The notes under the pieces: model-generated
The model's input: only the letters and a program-made list of their open reading frames with translations
Told to the model about the DNA's origin: nothing
Database searches by the model: none
Part shown: positions 8,720-19,321 of the stretch, piece by piece
How the letters are laid out: every line of letters begins with the position of its first letter
Position numbering within the stretch: the first letter of the stretch is position 1
Made by a program: the position numbers and the translations under genes
Assembly: GCA_025201705.1 (NCBI GenBank)
Contig: MU616786.1
Span: forward strand, 1-42,588
DNA from: Dissophora ornata
Lineage: Eukaryota > Mortierellomycota > Mortierellomycetes > Mortierellales > Mortierellaceae
DNA: 42,588 nucleotides
Direction of reading: 5' to 3'

Positions 8720-11700
8720 ATGCCACTGCACTTTCCACAGCAACAGCCTGGCAAAAAGCAACCAGAGCAGCAGAAGCAACAAGGGCAGAAGCAACAAGGA
8801 CAGACGAATCCTCGACCGTCAAGAGTCGGCATGCCCTTGACGAAAACGTACAGTCTACCAGCAATGCTCTCACTCCCGTCCTATGACAGCTTTGCAGGCA
8901 CTGCGCCGTTGGCTATTTCGCGTTCACGCACAACTACAACTACAACTACACCTCTGCCGAATGCGGAGGAGCGCTTGGCGGCGATCGCATGCCTTGACAA
9001 GAACAAGAGTGGAGGGTTAGACTGGACATTCCTGTCCCGTCGACTCTTTGCCAAGGATCAGGACCATGGCAACAAACCGCGCGAGGTGGAAGGGGAGGGG
9101 GAGGAGGAGAGAAAAGACGACTCGGTCCTGCGGAGTCTCGGTTCAAAGTCGACAGAATCGCCGATTGCTGCCCAGGCCAGTCTCACCGCCAATCCCGGGT
9201 TATCTTCCAGCTCTTTTTCACCCTCGTCTGTGTCTTCCTCCTCGTCTTCTTCGTCCTCCTCGTCTTCGTCGTCTTCTCCTCATTGCCTAGCATCCACAGC
9301 AACCTCCGCATCCACTTTAGCATCCCCTCCAGCACCGTCCGGACCAAAACCTGCAACAAAACTCCCGTCCTCGGCCTCTTTGTCCGAACCATCGTCTCCT
9401 GTCTCCCCTCTGTCGTCTGTGCCTCTTGCCTGTGTCTCGCCTCCTGAACAACAACAGCAGCAGCAGACCCAACCAGAGCGAGAGCTTAAAGACAAAAAGG
9501 AGGAACTCTTCTCGACACGCTGCTCCTTTTCTCCGTCCACCACGAGTTGCCCGTGTCTTTGTCCGCACCCGCAAGAGCTGCAGCAACGGCTCAAAGAAGA
9601 TCCAGCCTCGTCTCAGTCCACCCTCTCTTCTTCTTCCCCACCACTCTCCGAAACAACAACATCAAAGAGACGACAATCACTTGCCCACCCATCTCCCATC
9701 GTCATTCATCGCTCAAAGTCCATCACCGTCCTTGCCACAGCAGCCTCCTCTTCTGCGCTCAACATCTCTCCCGTCGAGTGCCATTCCCTGTCCCTCTCGA
9801 CCGCTGACCCTGCTGACGCAGCGTACTTTGCTGCCACGTCGCCCCGCTCCTCAACTTTTGGACCCGCTTCCTTCAGGCGCCGCTCTTCGACCTTCTTTGC
9901 ATCCCTGTCTCCGTCCACGTCGCTGTCCTCCCTCTCGTTAATCTTGCAGGGCACCCCATCGCCACCAGCTGCACCGTCCAGCAACGAAGCACAGCCGTAC
10001 CAGGCGCCAGACTACCTGACTGCTTTTTTCGCCGAAACCTCGTCTCGCCCAGGCGTCGTGCCAGCAGCACCCGAATCCTCGTCTGCAGCTCGCCCATTGG
10101 TGGCGCCCACAACACCCACACATTCAAAGGCACGCTCGCTTACTTTTGCAAGACAAGACAGGTTTCGTCCACTCACCATCGCCTCGTCTTCCTCTCCTGC
10201 TTCCCACGCTGCATCTCCCTCAACACCGACATCGCCACTCGCTCGCGACCACTCACAATCAACCGCATCACTCTCGCAACCCCCCAGCCACAGCAGCAGC
10301 AACAGTCTCTTGAGATCAACATTCAGCTCTAGACCGCACCACCAGCACCACTCTCGACACATCTCTCTGGAACCCAACAGCCAGGCCGCTTCTCCTACCG
10401 GCACAAGATATCGCTCCCGCCACAATACCTCGCCATTCATCTATCAGCCCATCATGATTCCTCGAAAAGCAAAACAGGCTGTTCTATCCCTTGTCACGAC
10501 CGAACAGTCCAAGGACGGACCTGCCCGTTCGACCCAGTCCACTGTCAGCGGTGGAGACTGGGGTGAGCCCTCGTTGACTGCAGCCAGTGGCCACGACTCG
10601 CAGCAGACTCGAGCATTCGAACCCAACTCTGCAAGATCGGGCAAGGATCCTTGGCTGGTGGTCACCGGATCTGGATCGAATTATGCTAACAACGACACTG
10701 ATACTGGACCCCTTTCTTCCGAATTGCTGAGCAGCATCTCGACACCCATGATAACACGTGAGGAGCAGGTGAGCAAGCTTCCTCCACTTCAACTCTTGGA
10801 TCGATATGAGGACACCGATCCAGTGCTCGATCTAGACATTGCTCATCAGGTAAGAGTTTTTGTCTTTGTTGTTTATTCATTTGTGTCATGTTGACAGCGG
10901 GGATGAAGCTTTTTTAGGAGAGGGTAAAAATAAAGAGGTGGTCGGCCAGACACCCTGAGCATTTAGTATGGAAGAAGGTAGTCTAACTATATCTGCATCC
11001 GACTTTCCAATTAGATCCGATTGGAGCTGCCGCGCAAGTTAAGAAATGCCACAAAGTGGAATCTTGTCTACTCCTCTGACCAGCATGGGATCAGCATGAT
11101 AACGCTCTTTCATCGATGCAAGGGCAAGGGACCAATGGTTCTCGCTATCAAGGACACCAGAAATGGGGTATGTGTCGAATGCGTGTATATGAATCCGTCA
11201 ATGTTTGACTTTCATTTTGTGCAATGTGTGCTGAGAATGTCTCTAATAATTACAACATGTCTCTAGGTCTTTGGTGCGTTTGTTAATGAAGAGCTAAAGC
11301 CCAATCTTTCCTATTACGGGACAGGCGAATGGTATGCAATCAAGGAGGCATGGACAATTAAATGAGAGCTCGCTCTCCTATCGCATTACTAACCTTGGTA
11401 TTCTCTGTTGTGATCCCTTCAGTTTCCTCTGGAATGTGACAACTCTGATCGCCAGCCCAGAGCCACCAGCTTCACCATCATTTGCACCGTCTCCAATGCA
11501 GTCGCCTTCGCCGTTCCAACTCTCAAGCAATGTCACGACGCCATATACCGGTCGATCGCCATCCCCCTCGCCTCTCACGCCCAGCAAAGGCAATGGTAGC
11601 AGTGCAGCCGATCGTCGCCATGATTTGTTCGTGGCCATGAATGACAGACTGACTGTCGGAGGAAGATCGCCTTCGCCGTCACCACTCCAGCAGCAGTTTC

Positions 11701-12155
11701 CATCGCACCTCTCCAGCTCACCATCAAACTCCCCAACGCTGCGGCCGACCGGCTCCACAACGCCCTCGGCCGGATCCGCAACTGGCACTGTTTCACGAAG
11801 GAAAAAGAAGCAAAAGGTAGTCCAGTGTTGGAAGTGGACAGGCAAGAATGATTACATGGTGCTGTCAGAACCCGGGTTTATTGGATTTGGCGGAGGTGAT
11901 GGCAAGTTTGGACTGTGGATCCATTCGGATCTGGAGATAGGCCATTCGTCGAGGTGCGCGACGTTTGATAACGAGCCTCTTGCGGCTGCGTCCCATCATC
12001 CTATCCACAAATATCAGCAACAGCAGCACCAGTCAACGGTCCCCCTTGCAATACCGAGTAACGATGCGCTGCCACGCAGCAGGAGCAGCAGCCCCAAGGG
12101 TGATGAAGAAGAGTTCTATTGTCAGACTGTTGAGATCTGGTCCATGTCTCTGTGA
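8720..12155 (+). CDS. OXR1: TLDc-domain protein (oxidation resistance protein 1 family), very large
   Basis: Four exons: join(8720..10849, 11015..11167, 11267..11331, 11423..12155), 1026 residues. OXR1-family TLDc proteins protect against oxidative damage and, in yeast and animals, interact with the V-ATPase. The first 700 residues are Ser/Pro/Gln-rich and disordered, with poly-Ser near residues 170-190 and poly-Gln near 245. The TLDc domain begins about 711 with LRNATKWNLVYSSDQHG and continues LFHRCKGKGPMVLAIKDTRNG, VFGAFVNEELKP, YYGTGECFLWN. It is then interrupted by about 125 low-complexity residues and resumes with CWKWTGKNDYM, IGFGGGDGKFGLWIHSDL and CATFDNEPLA, ending EIWSMSL. The exon joins fall inside conserved TLDc blocks, which supports them. 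The start is the ATG at 8720; an earlier in-frame ATG is not visible. Confidence 0.9.
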
Positions 12156-12422
12156 GGCGCTTTGTGTACAATAAAAAATAATAAAGAAAACGCGTTTCAA
12201 TACCAGGTTCAGCCACTGTTGATGGATTGGGTCGTAGTGGCCCGTGTGTTTCTCCTACTCTGGGGAAAGATACTTTTGTACATGTTTCCACGCCTTCTAT
12301 TTCAAAGAGTACATCATCATTGCCTCGTTCTGGCTTGCGCTTCCGATTCCGATCTTGTTTGTCCACTCCTTCCACACACACACACACATACATCCATTGC
12401 AACCATCACAATTAACTTCAAC

Positions 12423-13396
12423 ATGCAAACCGCATTCGCCAGAGAGGGTCGTCAGAATCAGCTGTACAACAATGGAGCCCGTCTCGTAAGCATTACCGGA
12501 GGGAGGGTGCTTTTTTTTCGCATCCATGTAGTTTCTCGATTACAAAAAAACTCTTCACGACCAGTGTGAATGGCTTTCCCCCCGAAAGACCCTCCAGTCC
12601 GCATAAAACATAATAACATGGAAACCCGTGTCTATAGGTTGCGGGGTGTGTTCCAATTGACAAGCAGGGCCGTCGTGTCATGTTGGTCGCCAGCTCCAAG
12701 CATGAGAACGAGTGGGTACTCCCCAAGGGCGGTTGGGAGAACGATGAGACTCAGGAAGAAGCCGCTGCGCGCGAAACATGGGAAGAAGGTACACTACAGA
12801 CTGTTTCAAGATGACCTTTTTTTTGGGGTGTTGGTGTTGGTGTTGGTTGGGGGGGGGGGGAAAGCAAATATCATGCAGGCACAATGTACAGTACTTATTG
12901 GAGGTAATGCATGCAAAGGCAATGTTAATTGATCTGACCAACCGCTTTGATTATTTCATTAGCGGGTGTGATTGGCAAAATTGTAAGCCTTTTGGGAGAG
13001 TATGAGCACAAGAACAAGCGCACGGGCAATCCCGAAAGCATCTTTATCTTTTTCGAGATGGAGGTCGAAAAAGTAGAGGAGCGCTGGCCAGAGATGAAGA
13101 AGCGCGAGCGCCGTTGGGTAAGGAAACCACAGTTTTTCTTTGTGCTACCGTTTGCTATTTCCTATCTTTTTTTTTTTTGTTGAATGAAATCGACCTGACA
13201 AAGAACGTGGCAATGATTGAATCTCACACACACACACACCCATGCCGTTTTTTTTGACGGGAGGGAGGACCTCTAAACTGACTATCCTATGTCCGCTTGT
13301 TATTCTCAATAGTTTTCGTTTGAGGATGCCAAGAACATCGTATCAAAGAAGGTCATGAAAAAAGCTCTGGAGCAATGTTCCTTGGCCAAAGCCTAG
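12423..13396 (+). CDS. DDP1: Nudix diphosphoinositol polyphosphate phosphohydrolase (DIPP/Aps1/Ddp1 type)
   Basis: Four exons: join(12423..12485, 12638..12788, 12963..13117, 13313..13396), 150 residues. The Nudix box GX5EX7REUXEEXGU is complete at residues 52-74, with G52, E58, R66, E67, E70, E71 and G73. The sequence [11 protein letters not shown] just before it is characteristic of the DIPP subfamily, which hydrolyses diphosphoinositol polyphosphates, diadenosine polyphosphates and often polyphosphate. [19 protein letters not shown] and the C-terminal [11 protein letters not shown] block also fit. The small single-domain size matches yeast Ddp1 and fission yeast Aps1. Intron 2 contains a G-run and repeated TTGGTG units. 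Cytosolic or nuclear location is expected from the family. Confidence 0.93.
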
Positions 13397-14127
13397 GAAA
13401 TCGAAATTTGCTTGTTTTCTTTTTCGTCTCTCTATTGCCTTTCCCCCCTCCCCCTCCTCGTCTTCAATCCGCAAGTTAGACTATAGACAGTCGACATCAC
13501 CACTCTTTACACAGTCTCATATCTCATTCCTGACTGAAAGTTCGTTGGTGCATTATTAAATTTGAGTGGTACAAGTAGTTGGTGATATCTATTTATGTGT
13601 TTTGCATTCATAATCTTGACCTAGTAGCACAAAGGGAACATGAGGGCAGCAAGCACTGATTTTGACCACTTTCAAATTTTTCTGGCCGCTCCTCTCTATT
13701 CTAACGCCATCCGCTTTTTGAAAAGAAGCAAAGACGCGTGGAGGTGTCTCACGTTAGTATGTCCCCCCCCCCCTGATGCAAGAAGATTCTATAGGACACA
13801 TGGTGCGGACTAAAATAAATAAAGACTTCATTTACGTTTTAAACCGAATCCAAAAACCCGATTTGATGTCAAGGAACTGGGAGCAAAACTTCCAGACGTA
13901 CGCTTGTTGTCGTTCATCGCGTAGCTCCTCGATTGACCACTCATGAAGGCCAATTGATTTGAAAGAAACATGAATGAAGGTAATGGTTTGTAGGTTGATA
14001 ATGATAGAAAGAAAAGAGAGAAAAAACAAAGAGGTCAAAAATCTACTTGTCAATTGTTCGGCACAACAGCGAATCCGCCGCTATATTATTATTTTTTCAA
14101 TTTTATTTATTTGTTCGCTTCATTGTT
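13397..14127. other. Convergent 3' region between Nudix and MCM10 genes
   Basis: 731 bp between the two stop codons, AT-rich and pyrimidine-rich, with AAATAAATAAAG at 13813-13825 as a possible 3'-end signal. A minus-strand open stretch at 13832-13950 reads like soluble protein (HEWSIEELRDERQQ), but I could not link it to a start, splice sites or a family. Confidence 0.45.
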
Positions 14128-17100
14128 CTATTCAGAATCTGAAAGATCAACGAACCGTGGTTTCTTGTTCGAGGAGCCCTCGTTATCCAGGGTTGCTGTC
14201 GCTGAACTTCCGGGTGCATTTAATTGGGTATCGACACCAGAGACAGCGCTCGGCTTCGCAGACGACTCAAGACTAGCAGTGATCTTAGACAAGGTAGGTT
14301 GTTTGCTCCCGCTTGCAGTCGCATCGCGGACAGAGGAAGAGGAAGACGAAGAAGGAGTCGCCTGTTGTAATAACGAGTTCCTACGCTTCGTGGCCATCAA
14401 CACTCCAGTTCCTGACTGTTGTGCTGCTGCTGGGACTTGTGTCTGAGGTATAACCCGCGTTTGTATCCCCATCCCTAATGTCCTCGGTGCCGCACCACCA
14501 GCAACGGCAGCAAGTGTTGGACCTTTCTCTGCGGTCTTGGCTTCCAAAAGATTCATGGCGCGTTGTTTACTAAGCGACAACAGCAAATTGCCTTGACCAT
14601 CAGAGTCGTCTCCGCTGCTATCCCCATCATCGAGACTGACCCACTTTGGACGAGATGCTTGGTCAGCAAAATATACATCGCCTTTGACTTCACGACCACT
14701 AAGATTCGCCGCCACCGATCCTGAAGGCGTTTTACCCGTCCTAGGTCTGGGTTGCGCTATAGGTCTTGCGGTTCCATTGACATCAATGGTGCGTTGACGA
14801 ATGGGGGACAGATCCTTTAATGAGCGCATGGGCGCAGGCGGTGACTTTACGCGTTCTGCTAATAGTCGGATTGACCGTTCCCTAGCTTCCAGATCATCAT
14901 TGCTTCGCTTGGGACTGCCGGGGACAAACGCTCCAGCGACAGGATCGTACCCCATCCTCCGGATCATTTCTGCTGGAAACAGCTCCGTCTTTGTTGGTGT
15001 TTCTATTACCCAACACGGAAGCACAAGAACAACATCAGTTCCAAATAGTCTTTGAAAAAGCAACGCTGAGGGTAAAGCAACCAAAACTTACTCGGGGAAG
15101 AAACGTCTTTGGCCCAAGCGACCTCTTTGTTCGCCTTTGCTTGCCGTAGATATTGACCGCCGGGGTTATTCTGACTCATCAAAAAACTTGAAAGGACGTC
15201 ATCTGGCCGTTCGTTTCCCTTCTTTGAACTCTTATGATCGATCAACGATGAGCTCCCGATCCCCCCATCGTCAAAGATATAGGTCGTTTCCCTAGATCCA
15301 TGTGCCATCATGCGGAGCTTATTCGATTGAACATTTGGCTGAGCAGCGCCACCGATCTTTCGTGGCAAGTTTGCAGGACCAGCCTGCATTGGGAGTTTAT
15401 CCAGATCGTAGATCGAGCCCGTGCCTGCAATAAGGCTTCCTCGCTGGTTCCTACGGCTGTCCGCCACCATCATGATGTGTTGGGCGCAGTATGCTGATAC
15501 CCTCGTGTCCAAAAGTCTGCCGCAATTTTCCCCATTCATCTTCACAGCTTTGCATTGCCCAACGTCACTACTAGTTCCAATGATCATTAGACAGTCTGGG
15601 TGTTCAATCTGCACTCCAATTGTTCCTGGTGTCCGCTACAAGAAAAGTGAAATGGTAATGAAATGATGGGGGGATTAATAATTTAAAGAGGCAACCCCAC
15701 CTTTCCCATTTTTTCAAGGAACAATTAGGACATACCTCGGCTTGCTTAAGCACCTTTGGGTCCAAAATGGCAACCACATCTCCTATCTGCAATCTCTTGT
15801 GGTACCTCTCCTTGACCGTACCGAACATGAATACAGTGATAACACCACTCTTAAGGTCACAGAGGTGAAATTGGCAAAACTTCGACTTATTCGCAGTCGT
15901 ACGCTCTTTCGACTTTGCTCCCACGACTCCAGCAACAACCCAGCTACTTGCTTTCGATTCTATTGCGGTATCGCTGTTGCCGTTGCCGTTGCTACCAACA
16001 CTTGCAGATCGTCCAGATGTTGATGATGGTAATATTCCACTACTGGGATGCCGTATTTCGTTTTCGCGAATTCCATCGCCATCCTTGATGGGTATAATGC
16101 GAAGATCACGAGTCATCTTTGCTACATCTTCGCATGATGTCACACGATCCCTAGATTAGAGAAGATTCAAGTTTAGCTGTTCAATTCAATCAAATATACG
16201 CTGTGGATTGAGGAATCGAAAACAAGTATGAGAGGCCTATCAGTATCAGCGTCTTACCGTATCCGAAAACCTGTTGTAGGATCAAAGTCTGGGGTAAGCT
16301 GCGTCGATTCTGTAGTTGTGAGAGGTCTACCACTGGCCGCAATGGTATGGAATGTTGTCTTTGGTGCCTTTTGTTTCTCAAGCTCAGCCTCCCGCTTCAG
16401 TCTTTGAGCTTCAAGAACCTCTGTCACTGAACGATTCCCTGTGCTGCCTCCAGATACAGCCATTGATGCAAGACTGTGAGAAGCTGACTCCTTGATAGTG
16501 CTCTTGTCATTACCGCTCATGACAGACGGCTCATTAAACTTTTCATTGGTCGTTGGCTCAGGTGAATGCCGCTCAAACTCAACGTCCCAAAGAGAGTCGT
16601 GCAGATCGTCATCCGGCAAATCCTGAAATAGGTCTTCGGCTACAATGCTAGTGTTCTCTCCTTCTGTGGCTAGTGGCTTCTGTAATGGAGACCCATCTCG
16701 TAGTGCACCCGCGACTTCTGCGGTAATGAAGAGCCGTCTACGAGATGATGGCGTCAGTGATCCAAGCCTTACTCGATGCGTAGAACTTGATGACTTTTTA
16801 GGAAGAGGCGAAGGGCTGTGTTGTCGTTTTCTAGAAGTGGCACCAGAGGGCGGTGACATGAGGAGTCGTGTGCGTGATGGAGGCGAAGGCGTCCTGAGTC
16901 CTGGCGAGATAAAGTCAGCTGTTTTCCTGGTCGGTGTTACCATGTCTGATGGGGACCTTTCCGTGGGACCGTCGGTGAAGTCAATGACTAGAGGGTTTAG
17001 TTCGAGTTTCCGGTCTGATTGAATCTCCGCTCTGTTGCGTTTCGGGGTAACGGCGATGCAGACCTCGCCTTCAGAATCGATGTTTGGTGCGGCCGCTTCA

Positions 17101-17557
17101 TCCGTTACTGCAGTTTCACCTGGCCGCTCTTGGACGCTGTCCCCTTTTCTTGCCTTCTCCGCCTTTCGTAGTTTTCTTGCATGAAGCTTCGCCTCGAGGC
17201 TCGCTTTTTTCTGAGCAAGTTCTTCAAGTTCCGCCACTATCGACGTATGAAAATCAATGGTAGGCACCATTAGCGGGCGACAGAAAGATATAAATGGCGT
17301 CTTCTGATAGGGGAAGAAGAACCTGAAAGTGATGTCTATGACCAGCACGTACAGTCTTCAGCCTCGGACGAAGACGATGCATCGGCAGTGTTCTTGTCCA
17401 CCGTCTCATTCTCTGGTTTTGAATGGCCCTTCGTGACCTGTGTTTCCTCTCGCGACCTCATATCCGTCAACTGAGTTGAAGTGTCCTTTTCCGTTGTTCC
17501 AGAGGTGACTCCTCCGCCAAGGTCGTTCAATGCCCTGTTCCTCGGTCTCAATGACAT
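14128..17557 (-). CDS. MCM10: DNA replication factor MCM10
   Basis: Five exons: complement(join(14128..15002, 15092..15635, 15736..16150, 16258..17236, 17353..17557)), 1005 residues. MCM10 activates the CMG helicase at origins and binds DNA and polymerase alpha. The N-terminus is acidic, followed by a coiled coil near residue 70 (AELEELAQKKASLEAKL) and a long disordered Ser/Pro part. The OB-fold begins with VTSCEDVAKMTRDLRI and FCQFHLCDLKSG, then GTVKERYHKRLQIGDVVAIL. The family-specific zinc finger follows, GQCKAVKMNGENCG with a later YCAQH. A SPKTPTKTELFPAEMIRRMGYDPVAG block continues into a Ser-rich tail with KKPRFVDL. Exon 1 is joined to exon 2 through a 116-nt intron (GTACGT to ATAG); shorter choices give introns under 30 nt or stop codons. 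The start is the only plausible ATG of exon 1 but is less sure than the core. Confidence 0.88.
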
Positions 17558-17830
17558 GGGCGGGTGTTTGTGTGTGCGGGTGAGAGAAAAAAAGACGAAT
17601 GAGGCAAGGGCGCAGGTTCAAATAAAAAATGTTGCTGCAACGGTCACAGGGCATGGATCTTAAAGTTTCAAACAACAAAAAACAGCAGTGCTGAAAGGCA
17701 GAGAGAGAGAGAGATCTTTCAAAAACTCATTCATAAACGACAACTACAGGAAGACAGGACCAAAGAGTAAACACCAAAGGACGAGGTTGAAAGACCTAAT
17801 TGACTTTTATAGATACATATCGACATCAGC
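17558..17830. promoter_or_regulatory. Divergent upstream region of MCM10 and BMT2
   Basis: 273 bp between the two start codons, purine-rich on the plus strand, with a (GA)n tract at 17700-17714. No TATA box is evident in either direction. Confidence 0.4.
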
Positions 17831-19016
17831 ATGGCTGTCAAAAAAACAAAGCGACCAACAACAACAAAACGGAGGAAGGTTCCAGTCACGACAACGACCG
17901 ATGCTGCCGCTGCAGCTGGTTCAGTCGCAGGACGACAAGCTGCGCTGCCAAAAATCCACTCGGCAACTGCAGTAGACCCTGTATCTGTACTCATGTCCAT
18001 GACTCCATCAGGCGCTGAGACCACCTCTACCACCTCATCATTGCTGACAGTCAAAAGTTCCAAGGCCGTGGCTCGCAAAAAGTCGTCCCTTGCAACTGCT
18101 CAGCTGATCCGTAGGTATCATACCCTCAACAAGGAGCTCTCCAAGTGTCTGGCCCGGATCGACAGCAGCAAATCCAGCAGTCCAATTGGCCGGCATCAAC
18201 TGAAAGGACAGTCTTCAGAGCAGGCAGCTGCAGATCTGACAAGGATAGCTGAAATTCGACAGGAGATGGACGATCTTGGCGGACTGGATATGTACCAAAA
18301 AGCATCCACGTTGGGTCAGTCAAAGCAGCGTGGGGGTGACTCTAGCAAATGGTTGATCCCAATCCTTGAAGGCTGTCATCCTCAATTGGACAAGAAGGTA
18401 TATATGCCTTGAAAGCATGGCTTGCGATATAGGCTGCAATTTCCGACCCATACTAAGACGATTAACCTCTTACCTACGGTAGAATGGCCCTCCTCTAAGA
18501 CTCTTGGATATCGGCGCACTCTCACCACATAATTACCAAAAGTACTTATCATGGATCCATACAACACCCATCGATCTCAACCCACAGGATCCCTTGATCA
18601 TGAAAATGGATTTTCTAGAGATGCCAGCGCCAGTAGATCGGGAGCATCTCTTCAACGTTGTCTGTCTCTCACTCGTCGTCAATTTTGTGGGCGATCCATC
18701 GCAGCGCGGAGAAATTCTCCGTCACTCGGCGCGGTTCTTGGTACCAGGCACAGGAATCCTTTACCTAGTCCTGCCGTTGCCTTGCATCCAAAACTCACGC
18801 TACATGGATCACGAGCTGCTGGTGGAGATGATGGCATCGCTTGGATATACGACTTTGGTCAGCCACCATTTTGCAAAGAAATTGGCGTACTATGCATTCA
18901 AGCTCGATACCGCCCCTCAGGAAAACAAGCCCTCTTCAAAAGCAGCCAAGTCAGGGACAACCCACCTGCGGTTTCCCAAAAAACTGCGTCACGACAAACC
19001 CAATAGAAACAAGTAA
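17831..19016 (+). CDS. BMT2: 25S rRNA adenine-N1 methyltransferase BMT2
   Basis: Two exons, join(17831..18397, 18483..19016), 366 residues. BMT2 makes m1A2142 on 25S rRNA in yeast, in the nucleolus, using S-adenosylmethionine. The N-terminal 110 residues are basic and low complexity (KKTKRPTTTKRRK), fitting nucleolar targeting. A helical block follows (LIRRYHTLNKELSKCL, EIRQEMDDLGGLDMYQKAS). The Rossmann-like methyltransferase core contains LRLLDIGAL (motif I), IDLNPQDPLIMKMDFLEMP and FNVVCLSLVVNFVGDPSQRG, all closely family-like. It ends in a basic tail (FPKKLRHDKPNRNK). Exon 1 ends in phase 0, and the acceptor TAG precedes NGPPLRLLDIG. Divergent from MCM10. Confidence 0.92.
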
Positions 19017-19321
19017 GTGCTCAGTTTTGTGTTCTGTCGATTTAAAAGAGTACGAAAGCTAGAAAACGATTGAAAGGCACGCTTCAGGTCTTTTAACGAC
19101 GCATATTTTTTTATTATTGCTTCCTACTTTCGGCTACGACTTTAGTTTTTGCATTGTTCTCGCATAACGTCGCTTCGCCCAATAGATGCGATCCGATGCT
19201 TCATTTCCACCTTGTAATTTTATTCGGATAAACCGCCCTATAATATTAAAAAGAGCAGTTGAGGTTAACCATGGTTTTGCTGCGGATCATAAGTGGTATA
19301 ATCTGACTCGTCTGAGTAGCC
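19017..19321. other. Convergent intergenic region, BMT2 and GSIII 3' ends
   Basis: 305 bp between two stop codons. AT-rich, with no domain-bearing ORF or RNA gene that I can recognise. Confidence 0.5.

Noticed and set aside
13832..14053. Minus-strand ORF with the protein-like stretch HEWSIEELRDERQQ
   Set aside because: No start, splice partner or family match; MCM10 ends only 75 bp upstream. Possible 3' exon of something unseen, but unsupported.
17258..17348. MCM10 starting at MVPTIDFHTS or using a 26-29 nt intron after exon 1
   Set aside because: Introns that short are implausible. The 116-nt intron ending ATAG at 17237 has a branch-like CTAAT and restores the coiled coil in frame with exon 1.
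19008..19022. Donor-like AAGTAAGTG overlapping the BMT2 stop codon
   Set aside because: The protein already ends like other BMT2 proteins and there is no coding sequence downstream before the convergent GSIII gene.
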